DNA from: Streptomyces sp. NBC_01116
GTDB lineage: Bacteria > Actinomycetota > Actinomycetes > Streptomycetales > Streptomycetaceae
Direction of reading: 5' to 3'
Assembly (NCBI RefSeq): GCF_041435495.1
Contig: NZ_CP108644.1
Coordinates: 7,115,501-7,179,500 of the forward strand
Length of the DNA: 64,000 nucleotides
A program made the position numbers and the translations under genes. This document shows, one piece after another, positions 44,028 through 52,639 of this stretch. How positions within the stretch are numbered: position 1 is the stretch's first letter; each line of letters opens with the position of its first letter. Below the pieces are notes generated by a model. The model did not search any database and was not told the DNA's origin. It was given only the letters and a program-made list of their open reading frames with translations.

Positions 44028-46235
44028 CTACGCGTCCTCGCCCCGCCCGAGCAGTGAAGCGGCGGTGGTCCCGTGGCGACGGGCCGCGGCCTCGTCCCCG
44101 CGGACGCGGGCCAGGTCCGCCAGCTCCGCGAGGGCCCGGGCCTGTCCCGTGCGGTCGTTGGCCGCGCGGTGCAGGGCCAGGGCGTCGTCCAGATGGGCCG
44201 CGGCCTCCTCGAACCGGCCGGCCCCTCCGGCCACTCCGCCCAGGGCGGTCAGCGCGTACGCCTGGCCGAAACGGTTCCCGGCCCGCTGGTGCAGAGCCAT
44301 CGCGTCCCGGAAGCACCGCTCGGCGGCTTCGAGGTCCCGCTGGGCGCGTCTGACGTGCCCGAGACCCCGCACGGCGTAGGCCAGACCGACCCCGTCGTCC
44401 GCGCGCCGCTGGAACTCCGCCGCCTCGGTGAACCGGCTCCCGGCCGTGTCCAGCTCTCCCCGCCGGCGCGCGATGTGCGCCAGTCCGGTCAGCGCGTACC
44501 CCTGCCCGGCGTCGTCGTCGGCCTGCCGGGCGCGCGCCAGCGCCGCCGTGAAGTGGGCGGACGCCGCGTCCAGATCGCCCCGCGCCCGCGCGCTCTCCCC
44601 GAGGCCGCGCAGCGCGTCCGCCTCCCCGGCGGTGTCCGCGACGCCGCCCAGGGTCTCCAGAGCCGTCCCGAACAGGGCGTCGGCCTCGTCGTGCCGCCCG
44701 GTGCTGCGCGCCAGGTCGCCGAGCGCGGTGGACGCCCGCCCCCGGGCCCGCTCGTCGCCGGCCTCCGCCGCTGCCGCGCGCACCTGCTCGTACAGGACGC
44801 CGGCGCGTTCGTACCGGCCCCGCACGTACAGCAGTCGCGCGGTGCGCACGGCGAAGTCCCCACCCAGCTCCCAGCCGTCGGACAGGGCGCCGGCCGCCGC
44901 TCCGACCAGTTCTCCCGACGCCGCCTCCAGCCAGCGGCGGGCGTGTTCGGGGTTGTCGAAGGGACCCGTGCCCGCCGTGGGTTCCGCCGCCGCCGACAGG
45001 AGGGTGTGGACGGTCGCGACGACCCGGGCGAGGTGGCGGTAGAGGCCGCGGCGGCTCATCCGCATCGCGTCCTCGTGGTCCAGGGCGGCCAGTTGCTCCC
45101 GGGCGTAGGACAGGAACAGGTCGTGGAAGACGTACCTGTGGTGGGGCAGGGCGGTCAGCATGCTGCGCTGGAGGAGCCGGACGAGCTGCACGGTGGCCAG
45201 CTCCGCCGGTATGCCGGCGAGCGCGCCGATGGAACCGGCGTCGAAGTCCGGCCCGGGATGCCAGACGCACGTACGCAGCGTGCGCTGGAGGTCCGCGCTC
45301 AGGGCCTCGTAGGAGACGGTGAAGGCGGCCGCGGCCTCCTGGTCCGCCTCGGCCAGCTGTTCGAGGGGCCGGTTCGCCGAGCGCATGACCCGTACGAGCG
45401 TCCCGGCGTCCAGGTCGGCGAGGAGGGCGCCCACGGGGCGCAGGGCCAGCGGGAGGTAACCGCACAGGCGGGCCAGCTCGGCCAGGGCGCCGGAGGACGC
45501 ATCGTCGCTCCCGCGTCCGGCCACACGCACCAGCAGCTCGACGGCGGCCTCGGGTTCCAGCAGCTCGACGGGGACGTCGAGCGTGGTGTCCAGGCCGTTC
45601 AGGCGGTTGCGGCTGGTGACGATGACCGCGCACCGGCCGTGGAACGAGGAGCTCGGCAGCAGCGGTTCGATCTGCCCGGCGTCGCGCGCGTTGTCCAGCA
45701 GCAGCAACACCTTCTTGTCCGCCGCCCAGGCCCGCCACAGCTGGCTCTTCCCGGCCGTCCCGCCGGGGATGTCGGCCCCGTCGAACCCCGCCAGGCGCAG
45801 CAGCTCGGTCAGTACCTCGCCCGCGGGGCGCGGAGCGCTCCCGGGCGTGAATCCCGCCAGATCGACTTCGAGCCGGGCGTCGGTGAACTCCGGAGCCAGC
45901 TCCGCCGCGAGGGCCCGCGCCGTCGCCGACTTGCCCGCACCCCCGGGGCCGTGCAGCAGCGCCAGGGCGGCTCTGCCCGGAGCGATCCCCGCCCGCAGCC
46001 CGGCCGCGAGCGAGGCCGGACGGTCCTGGGCGCCGACGAGGATGGAGGGCGGTGGGATCAGGGTGCTCAGCACCACCCCGGGCCGGGCCGAGCCCGAGGC
46101 GCCGTAGAAGTAGTTGTGCTGCACGCCCCGGCCGACCACGGCCTGCTGTGCGTGCCCCCGCGCCGAGGCGCGGACGTCGCCGCCGGTTCCGGCGGGCTCG
46201 TCGCCTCCGGCGGTCCCGTGGCCGTCCGGTATCAC
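44028..46235 (-). CDS. STAND NTPase (NB-ARC type) with TPR array
   Basis: A 735-residue signalling ATPase. The N-terminal 60 residues carry the short motif AQQAVVGRGVQHNYFYG (about 29-45). The NB-ARC part follows: Walker A GPGGAGKS (96-103), Walker B KKVLLLLDNARDAG, the sensor strand CAVIVTSRNRLNGLD, and a GLPLA-like CGYLPLALRPVGALL, then a winged-helix region. From about residue 400 onward come roughly ten TPR units (for example ARGRASTALGDLARSTGRHD and AYALTALGGVAGGAGRFEEA). No DNA-binding or enzymatic effector is fused, so output may pass through the partner gene. GTG 46235 overlaps the partner stop by four bases. Confidence 0.88.
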   Translation of the reverse strand: MIPDGHGTAGGDEPAGTGGDVRASARGHAQQAVVGRGVQHNYFYGASGSARPGVVLSTLIPPPSILVGAQDRPASLAAGLRAGIAPGRAALALLHGPGGAGKSATARALAAELAPEFTDARLEVDLAGFTPGSAPRPAGEVLTELLRLAGFDGADIPGGTAGKSQLWRAWAADKKVLLLLDNARDAGQIEPLLPSSSFHGRCAVIVTSRNRLNGLDTTLDVPVELLEPEAAVELLVRVAGRGSDDASSGALAELARLCGYLPLALRPVGALLADLDAGTLVRVMRSANRPLEQLAEADQEAAAAFTVSYEALSADLQRTLRTCVWHPGPDFDAGSIGALAGIPAELATVQLVRLLQRSMLTALPHHRYVFHDLFLSYAREQLAALDHEDAMRMSRRGLYRHLARVVATVHTLLSAAAEPTAGTGPFDNPEHARRWLEAASGELVGAAAGALSDGWELGGDFAVRTARLLYVRGRYERAGVLYEQVRAAAAEAGDERARGRASTALGDLARSTGRHDEADALFGTALETLGGVADTAGEADALRGLGESARARGDLDAASAHFTAALARARQADDDAGQGYALTGLAHIARRRGELDTAGSRFTEAAEFQRRADDGVGLAYAVRGLGHVRRAQRDLEAAERCFRDAMALHQRAGNRFGQAYALTALGGVAGGAGRFEEAAAHLDDALALHRAANDRTGQARALAELADLARVRGDEAAARRHGTTAASLLGRGEDA

Positions 46236-46681
46236 CGCGGCTGCCCGGAGCCGAAGGAGTTGTGCTGGGTGCCCTGTCCCTGGACGGCCTGCTGCGCCTG
46301 CTCGAAGGCGGTCGCGTGCACGGTGACCGTGCCGGCGGCGGTGCCCTGCGGGAGCCGCTCCCGCAGGAAGCCCAGCAGCTCCCGCATCGGGGCCTCCTGC
46401 TCCGGTGAGGTCTCCAGCAGGTCCTCGAACCGGGTCTGCCACGCGGCGGACTGCCGCACGACGATGCTCCGGCCCTGCTCGTCCCCTGCCGCGGCCGCCT
46501 GTGCGAGCTCGGCCCGGGTCCGGTCCAGGCGCGCCTGCTGCCGGGACTCCTCCCCGGCGTCGCCCCGGCCCAGCAGCCGGGCCGCCCGGTCCCTGCACTG
46601 CTGCCATGCGTCCGTGGTCATGGCCTGGACCAGACCGGAACCTGCCGTCGCCGCCACGGCGACGAGTCCCTCCGCCAGCAT
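46232..46681 (-). CDS. Small partner of the STAND NTPase with shared QHN motif
   Basis: A 149-residue protein starting at ATG 46681 after AGGGGGG. The N-terminus MLAEGLVAVAATAGSGLVQA is weakly hydrophobic and may associate with the membrane. A charged helical middle follows (RLDRTRAELAQAAAAGDEQG). The C-terminus FEQAQQAVQGQGTQHNSFGS repeats the motif found near the N-terminus of the downstream STAND protein. The GTGA overlap makes the two a functional unit. I recognise the general type (a helical N-terminus and a Gly/Gln/Asn-rich tail beside STAND genes in Streptomyces) but no named function. Confidence 0.8.
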   Translation of the reverse strand: MLAEGLVAVAATAGSGLVQAMTTDAWQQCRDRAARLLGRGDAGEESRQQARLDRTRAELAQAAAAGDEQGRSIVVRQSAAWQTRFEDLLETSPEQEAPMRELLGFLRERLPQGTAAGTVTVHATAFEQAQQAVQGQGTQHNSFGSGQPR

Positions 46682-46847
46682 GAGCCCCCCTGAGAGTCCA
46701 ACTCGGTTGCGCGGTAAGCGTCTTCCCATCATCCCATCCACGGGGTCCGCGGGGCACGGCGCGGAGCAGAGGACAGCGGCCCCGGGGCAGAGACGCCGGC
46801 GCCGGGATCACGCGGAGCGGGGGCCGGGGGTCCCGGACGCGGCGGAC

Positions 46848-46866
46848 GCAGGTTAGCCTTGCCTTC
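46848..46866. promoter_or_regulatory. Iron box (DmdR/IdeR-type operator)
   Basis: GCAGGTTAGCCTTGCCTTC matches the consensus TTAGGTTAGCCTAACCTAA at 13 of 19 positions by my count, with an intact AGGTTAGCCT core. It lies about 70 bp before the first gene of the siderophore operon. Repression by an iron-loaded DmdR/IdeR regulator is the natural reading. Confidence 0.8.
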
Positions 46867-46935
46867 GTTTGGCTGGAGGTGAGTGGCCGGAAGTCGCCAC
46901 CTGCGCGGTTCATGACACGCTGAGGAGCAGATGAC

Positions 46936-48627
46936 GTGGGGGCTGATACCGCCGGGCGCGGCGTCATACGCCGAGCCGTCGCGGGGCAGCGGCGCGACGT
47001 CGCCGTCGGATCGCTCCTGGGCGCCTGCCACCAGACCGGCGAGGCGCTGGTCCCCGTACTCATCGGGCTGATCGTCGACCGCGCAGTGGTCCGCCCCGAC
47101 GGCGGTGCGCTGGCGATCTGGCTGCTGGTCCTCGCCGTCGTCTACACCCTGCTCTCCTACGGCTTCCGCTTCGGCGCCCGCGCCGGTGAACGCGCCGCCG
47201 AACAGGCCGCCCACCACCTGCGCCTCGACGTCCTGCGCCGGGTCCTCGCCCCGCACGGCGGAGCCGAGGCGGGCCGCCCGCCCGGCGCGCTGGTGAACGT
47301 GGCCACCGAGGACGCCCGCCGGGTGGGGGCCGTCAACATGGCCCTGACCCTCGGCATCGCCGCCGTCGTCGGCGTCGTCGCGGGCGCGGTGCTCCTGCTC
47401 CGCGCCTCCCTGCCCCTCGGGCTCCTCGTCCTGATCGGCGCCCCCGTCCTGATGGCGCTCGGCCACTTCCTGGCCCGGCCCCTGCAATACCGCAGCGAAG
47501 CCGAACAGGAACAGGCCGCCCACGCCTCCGGGGTGGCGGCCGACCTGGTCGCCGGGGTCCGGGTGCTCAAGGGCCTGCGGGCCGAGCGCGCCGCCGTCGA
47601 CCGCTACCGCGCCACCAGCCAGGCCTCCCGCGAGGCCAATGTGCGCGCCGCCCGCGCCGCCGCCCTCCAGACCGGCCTGATGCTCACGCTGACCGGCTCG
47701 TTCATCGCGCTCGTCGCCCTCGTCGGCGGCCGGCTCGTCCTCAGCGGCTCCATAGGCCTCGGCGCCCTCGTCTCCGCCGTCGGCCTCGCCCTCTTCCTCC
47801 CCGGCCCGATCGGCATGCTGGCCTGGGTCGGCGCCGAGCTGGCCAAGGGCCGCGCCTCCGCCGCCCGGATCGCCGACGTGCTGGCCGCCCCGGGCGAGAC
47901 CAGCGGCGGCACCGCCGAACCGGCCGCCCCCGCCCCCGGCGAACTGCGCCTGAACGGACTCGGCCACGCCGGACTCGAAGCCCTCGACCTGACCGTCCGC
48001 CCCGGCGAGCACCTCGGCATCGTCGTCACCGACCCGGCCGACGCGGCGGCCCTGATGCACTGCCTGGCCCGCCGCCGCGACCCGGACCGGGGGAGCGTCG
48101 AACTCGACGGCGTACCGCTCACCGAGCTGGCCCCCGACGCCCTGCGCTCCGCGCTGCTCGTCGCCGAGCACGACGCCCAGCTCTTCGACGGCACCCTCCT
48201 GGAGAACGTCACCGCCGCCGCCCCCGCCGGGGCCGACCCGCGCCCCGCGATGGACGCCGCCGCCGTCGACGAGGTGGCCTCCGCCCTGTCCGGCGGCACC
48301 GACGGCCGGATTGGCGAGCGCGGCAGCTCGCTCTCCGGCGGCCAGCGCCAGCGCGTCGCCCTGGCCCGCGCACTCGCCGCCGACCGCCGCGTCCTCGTCG
48401 TCCACGACCCGACCACCGCCGTCGACGCCGCGACCGAGGCCCGGATCGCCGCCGGCATCCGGCGCGCCCGCACCGGCCGCACCACCGTCCTGGTCACCAG
48501 CAGCCCCGCCCTGCTCGCCGCGACCGACCGCGTCGTCCTGATCGACGGCGGCACGATCACCGCCGAGGCCCCGCACGAGGACCTCGTACGCGACCATCCC
48601 GTCTACCGCACGGCGGTGCTCACATGA
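46936..48627 (+). CDS. ABC half-transporter with degenerate ATP site (siderophore locus)
   Basis: A 563-residue type-IV ABC half-transporter. Six membrane helices span residues about 20-300, then the nucleotide-binding domain. Walker A is degenerate (LGIVVTDPADAAALMH in place of GxSGSGKST) and Walker B reads VLVVHDPTTAVD, with His for the usual Asp. The signature SLSGGQRQRVALARAL is perfect. It overlaps the next half-transporter by ATGA and should form a heterodimer with it. In iron loci such pairs (YbtPQ, IrtAB) import Fe-siderophores despite an exporter fold; export is the alternative. GTG 46936 follows GAGGAG by eight bases. Confidence 0.9.
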   Translation: MGADTAGRGVIRRAVAGQRRDVAVGSLLGACHQTGEALVPVLIGLIVDRAVVRPDGGALAIWLLVLAVVYTLLSYGFRFGARAGERAAEQAAHHLRLDVLRRVLAPHGGAEAGRPPGALVNVATEDARRVGAVNMALTLGIAAVVGVVAGAVLLLRASLPLGLLVLIGAPVLMALGHFLARPLQYRSEAEQEQAAHASGVAADLVAGVRVLKGLRAERAAVDRYRATSQASREANVRAARAAALQTGLMLTLTGSFIALVALVGGRLVLSGSIGLGALVSAVGLALFLPGPIGMLAWVGAELAKGRASAARIADVLAAPGETSGGTAEPAAPAPGELRLNGLGHAGLEALDLTVRPGEHLGIVVTDPADAAALMHCLARRRDPDRGSVELDGVPLTELAPDALRSALLVAEHDAQLFDGTLLENVTAAAPAGADPRPAMDAAAVDEVASALSGGTDGRIGERGSSLSGGQRQRVALARALAADRRVLVVHDPTTAVDAATEARIAAGIRRARTGRTTVLVTSSPALLAATDRVVLIDGGTITAEAPHEDLVRDHPVYRTAVLT

Positions 48628-50399
48628 CCACGCCCCCGCCCCCGGCCGACGACAGCGCCGAACTGCTCCCCATCGCCACCCCCGCCCGCACCCGGGCCGC
48701 CCTGCGCGCACTGATCCGCCCCGACCGGGCCCTCGCCCTGACCGGCATCGGCGTCCTGGTCGCGGCCACCGCCGTCGGCCTCCTCGTCCAGCCCCTGCTG
48801 GGCCGGATCGTCGACATCGTGGCCGACGGCCGCCCCGCCGGAGACCTGACCCTCCCGGTCGTCCTGCTCGTCGCGGTCGCCGCCGTCCAGGGCCTGACCA
48901 CCACGCTCGGACTGACCCGCGTGGCCCGGCTCGGCGAGACCGTGCTGGCCCGGCTGCGCGAGCGGTTCGTCGAACGCGCCCTGGACCTCCCCGCCGACCG
49001 GCTGGAACGCGCCGGGGCCGGAGACCTCACCGCCCGCGTCACCGGCGACGTCGCCCGGGTCGCCGAGGCCGTCCGCTCCGCGCTGCCCGAGATGGCCCGT
49101 TCCGTCCTCGCGATCCTGCTCACCCTCGGCGCGCTGGCCCTCCTGGACGTACGGTTCCTGCTCGCCGCGCTCCTCTCCGTCCCCGTCCAACTGCTCACCG
49201 CCCGCTGGTACGTGAACCGGGCCCTCACCCTCTACGCCGACCAGCGGGTCGCCAACGGGGCCCAGCAGCAACAGCTCCTGGAGACCATCGGCGGGGCCGT
49301 GACCGTACGAGGCCACCGGCTGGAGCGGCAGCACACCGAGCGCGGCGCCGGACGCTCGCGCACGGCCGTCGAACTGACCATGCGCAGCGTCGACCTGGTG
49401 CTGGGCTTCTACGGTCGGCTGCACATCGCCGAGTACATCGGCCTCGCCGCCGTGCTGATCGCCGGATTCTGGCTGGTCCGCGACGGCGCGGTGTCGATCG
49501 GTACGGCGACGGCCGCCGCCCTCTACTTCCACAGCCTCTTCGGCCCCGTCAACGCCGCCCTGGTCCTGCTCGACGACGCCCAGTCGGCGGCGGCCGGACT
49601 GGCCCGGCTCGTCGGCGTCACCGACCTCGCCCGGCCGGCGGACCCCACCGCCGTACCGCACCAGCGGACCGCGTCCGGGGCGGCCGTCGCCGTGGACGCC
49701 GTCAGCCACGCCTACGGACCCGGCCGCCCCGTGCTGCACGAGGTCTCCCTCACCCTGCGGCCCGGCGAACACGTCGCGCTCGTCGGGACCAGCGGGGCCG
49801 GGAAATCGACCCTCGCCCGGATCGTCGCGGGCGTCCAGCAGCCCACCGCGGGCACGGTCACCGCACCGGCGGGCGCCGGAGAGCCGTCGGTCGTCCTGGT
49901 CACCCAGGAGGTCCACGTCTTCACCGGCACCCTCGCCGAGGACCTCCGGCTGGCCCGCGCCGACGCCACCGACGCCGAACTGCGGGGCGCCCTGTGCACG
50001 GTGCACGCCCTGGACTGGGCCGAAGCGCTCCCGGACGGGCTCGACACCGTCGTCGGCGAGGGCGGCCACCGCCTCGACCCCGCCCGCGCCCAGCAACTGG
50101 CCCTCGCCCGGCTCGTCCTGGCCGACCCCGCACTCGCCGTGCTCGACGAGGCGACCGCCGAGGCGGGCAGCGCGGGAGCCCGGGCCCTGGAACGCTCCGC
50201 CGGGGCCGCCCTCGCCGGCCGCACCGCCCTGGTCGTCGCCCACCGCCTCACCCAGGCCGTCGCCGCCGACCGGGTCGTCGTGCTGGAGGCGGGACGCGTC
50301 GTCGAGAGCGGCCCCCACGACGAGCTGCGCGACGCGGACGGCCCGTACGCCGCCCTCTGGCGCGCCTGGTCCGGCAGCCGCACCGCACCGCACCCCTGA
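48624..50399 (+). CDS. ABC half-transporter with degenerate signature motif (siderophore locus)
   Basis: A 591-residue ABC half-transporter. After a short Pro-rich tail come six helices (LVAATAVGLLVQPLLGRIVD first) and an ATPase domain. Walker A VGTSGAGKST and Walker B LAVLDEATAEAG are intact, including the catalytic Glu. The signature, normally LSGGQ, is degenerate (GGHRLDPARAQQLALARLVL). This complements the partner upstream, whose signature is intact but whose Walker motifs are not. The heterodimer therefore should have one competent composite ATP site. It is part of the iron-box operon. Confidence 0.9.
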   Translation: MTTPPPPADDSAELLPIATPARTRAALRALIRPDRALALTGIGVLVAATAVGLLVQPLLGRIVDIVADGRPAGDLTLPVVLLVAVAAVQGLTTTLGLTRVARLGETVLARLRERFVERALDLPADRLERAGAGDLTARVTGDVARVAEAVRSALPEMARSVLAILLTLGALALLDVRFLLAALLSVPVQLLTARWYVNRALTLYADQRVANGAQQQQLLETIGGAVTVRGHRLERQHTERGAGRSRTAVELTMRSVDLVLGFYGRLHIAEYIGLAAVLIAGFWLVRDGAVSIGTATAAALYFHSLFGPVNAALVLLDDAQSAAAGLARLVGVTDLARPADPTAVPHQRTASGAAVAVDAVSHAYGPGRPVLHEVSLTLRPGEHVALVGTSGAGKSTLARIVAGVQQPTAGTVTAPAGAGEPSVVLVTQEVHVFTGTLAEDLRLARADATDAELRGALCTVHALDWAEALPDGLDTVVGEGGHRLDPARAQQLALARLVLADPALAVLDEATAEAGSAGARALERSAGAALAGRTALVVAHRLTQAVAADRVVVLEAGRVVESGPHDELRDADGPYAALWRAWSGSRTAPHP

Positions 50400-50458
50400 C
50401 CTCCACGGCTCTTCCGTCCCCGTCCCGGCGCACGCCCACCCTCCCGAAGGAATCCGTC

Positions 50459-51517
50459 ATGTTCCGCATGTCCCAGCGCACCCGGCTGACCGCCGTGGCC
50501 GCGTCCGTCCTGCTGCTGTTCGGAGCCTCCGCCTGCGGGTCCGGCGAGAGCGGCGACGACGCCGCCGCGCCCGCCGGGGGCGCGCAGAAGGGCGCCTACC
50601 CGGTCACCCTCGACCACAAGTACGGCGACACCACCCTGAAGTCCGAGCCGAAGCGCATCGTCACCGTCGGCCTCTCCGACCAGGACGCCGTGCTCGCCCT
50701 CGGCAAGGTCCCGGTCGGGACCACCGAGTGGCTCGGCGAGTTCGAGGGCGCGATCGGCCCCTGGGCGGAGAAGGCCCTCGGCGACAAGCCGCGCCCCACC
50801 GTCCTGCACGACGACGGCACCGGACCCCAGGTCGAGAAGATCGCCTCCCTGCGCCCCGACCTGATCCTCGCCCTGTACTCGGGCCTCACCAAGGACCAGT
50901 ACCGCACCCTCTCCAAGATCGCCCCGGTCGTCGCCCAGCCCGAGGACGGCCCGGACTGGTCCATCTCCTGGCAGGACCAGACCGAGCAGGTCGGCAAGGC
51001 CCTCGGCAGGAGCGAGGAGGCCACGGCGCTGATCGCGAAGACCGAGAAGCACATCACCGACGCCGCCGCCGCGCACCCCGAGTTCCAGGGCAGGAGCGCG
51101 GTCATGGCCACCCCCTACGAGGGCATGTACGTCTACGGCCCGCAGGACAACCGCTCCCGGCTGCTCAACGGCCTCGGCTTCCAGCTCCCCACCGACCTGA
51201 GCACGGTCGTCGGCGACGCGTTCGGCGCGAACATCAGCAAGGAGCGCACCGACCTCCTCGACACCGACGCCGTCGTCTGGATCGTCACCGACCCGGCGAA
51301 GGACACGGAGAAGCTCCACGCCGACCCCCTCTACGGCAAGCTCGGCGTGGCCGAGGAGGGCCGCGAGGTCATGGTGAAGGAGAGCAGCCACTTCGGCAGC
51401 GCCGTCTCCTTCGTGAGCCCGCTCAGCCTCCCGTACACCGTCGACCGGCTGGTCCCGATGCTGGCGGCCGCCGTCGACGGCAAGACGGACACGAAGGTCG
51501 AACAGCCCGCGTCCTGA
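50459..51517 (+). CDS. Iron-siderophore-binding lipoprotein (FecB/FepB type)
   Basis: A 352-residue class III binding protein. The signal peptide ends in a lipobox-like FGASAC (Cys26). The mature protein opens YPVTLDHKYGDTTLKSEPKR and continues IVTVGLSDQDAVLALGKVPV, the classical TroA-fold start. Further on is VEKIASLRPDLILALYSGLT. It captures ferric siderophores outside and delivers them to the FecCD permeases downstream. Start is ATG 50459 with GAAGGA upstream. The iron box controls it through the first gene. Ligand specificity is not readable. Confidence 0.93.
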   Translation: MFRMSQRTRLTAVAASVLLLFGASACGSGESGDDAAAPAGGAQKGAYPVTLDHKYGDTTLKSEPKRIVTVGLSDQDAVLALGKVPVGTTEWLGEFEGAIGPWAEKALGDKPRPTVLHDDGTGPQVEKIASLRPDLILALYSGLTKDQYRTLSKIAPVVAQPEDGPDWSISWQDQTEQVGKALGRSEEATALIAKTEKHITDAAAAHPEFQGRSAVMATPYEGMYVYGPQDNRSRLLNGLGFQLPTDLSTVVGDAFGANISKERTDLLDTDAVVWIVTDPAKDTEKLHADPLYGKLGVAEEGREVMVKESSHFGSAVSFVSPLSLPYTVDRLVPMLAAAVDGKTDTKVEQPAS

Positions 51518-51613
51518 CGCCCTTCCCCCGGTCCGTCCCGCCCTCGACGGGACGGACCGCCCCTGCCGACCCGCCCGACCGCCCCTGAGGAACCGGACCG
51601 TGGAGCCAGCCCC

Positions 51614-52639
51614 GTGACCCGCCCCGCCCGATGGCGACCCGCCCTGCTCGTGGCCGCGCTCGGCGCCCTGCTGGTCCTGCTCTGCCTGCTCTCGATCGGC
51701 CTCGGCGCGCTGCACATCCCGCCCGGCGAGGTGATCGACGCCCTCCTGGGCCGTCCGACCGGGCCCCGGATCGAGGACGTCATCTGGTCGGTGCGCGTTC
51801 CGCGTACGGCGCTGGGGCTGGCCGCCGGGGCGGCGCTCGGCCTCTCCGGCTGCGTGATGCAGGCGCTGACCCGCAACCCGCTGGCCGACCCCGGCATCCT
51901 CGGGGTCAGCGCCGGGGCGGCGTTCGCCATCGTGCTGGCCGCCGGGGTCGCCGGCATCGGCTCGCTGCTCGGCTACATCTGGTTCGCGTTCGCCGGGGCG
52001 ATGGCGGCGAGCGTCGTCGTCTATCTGCTGGGCCGGCTGGGCCGTTCGGGGTCGACTCCGGTGAAGCTGGCCCTCGCCGGAGTCGCGGTCACCGCCGTGC
52101 TGTCCTCACTGACCAGCGCCGTCGTCCTCACCGACCCGGCGGCCCTGGACCGCTTCCGCTTCTGGTCGGCCGGGTCCCTCGCCGACCAGGACGCCTCCAC
52201 CGTGCTGCGGATCCTGCCCTTCCTCGGGCTCGGCGCCCTCCTCGCCCTGGCGAGCGCCCCCGCCCTCAACAGCCTCGCCCTCGGCGACGACGTGGCCGCC
52301 TCGCTCGGCCGCAGGCTCGGCCTCGTGCGCCTCCAGGGCGTCGTGGCCGTCACCCTGCTCACCGGCGCGGCCGTCGCGGTGATCGGCCCCGTCGTCTTCA
52401 TCGGCCTCGTCGTCCCGCACGTCGCCCGGGTCCTCGCCCAGTACGCCGGACCCGGTCCCGACCACCGCTGGCTGCTGCCGCTCTCGGCCGCGCTGGCCGC
52501 GGCCCTGCTGCTCGGCGCGGACATCCTCGGCCGGGTGATCGCCCGGCCCGTCGAGGTACAGGCCGGGATCATCGTCGCCTTCATCGGCGGACCGTTCTTC
52601 ATCGCCCTGGTCCGCCGTCGCCGCCTCGCGGAGGTATGA
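51614..52639 (+). CDS. FecCD-type iron-siderophore permease 1
   Basis: A 341-residue permease with about ten membrane helices. Family motifs seen are VRVPRTALGLAAGAALGLSG, MQALTRNPLADPGILGVSAG and GPVVFIGLVVPHVARVLAQY. It starts at GTG 51614, 96 bp after the binding-protein gene, with only a modest GTGGAG upstream. It overlaps the second permease by ATGA. The two FecCD subunits form the import channel energised by the ATPase at 53824. Confidence 0.94.
   Translation: MTRPARWRPALLVAALGALLVLLCLLSIGLGALHIPPGEVIDALLGRPTGPRIEDVIWSVRVPRTALGLAAGAALGLSGCVMQALTRNPLADPGILGVSAGAAFAIVLAAGVAGIGSLLGYIWFAFAGAMAASVVVYLLGRLGRSGSTPVKLALAGVAVTAVLSSLTSAVVLTDPAALDRFRFWSAGSLADQDASTVLRILPFLGLGALLALASAPALNSLALGDDVAASLGRRLGLVRLQGVVAVTLLTGAAVAVIGPVVFIGLVVPHVARVLAQYAGPGPDHRWLLPLSAALAAALLLGADILGRVIARPVEVQAGIIVAFIGGPFFIALVRRRRLAEV

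Noticed and set aside
46931..47060. Alternative ATG five bases before the GTG of the first ABC half-transporter
   Set aside because: It is in a different frame that does not encode the transporter; the GTG at 46936 has correct spacing to GAGGAG.
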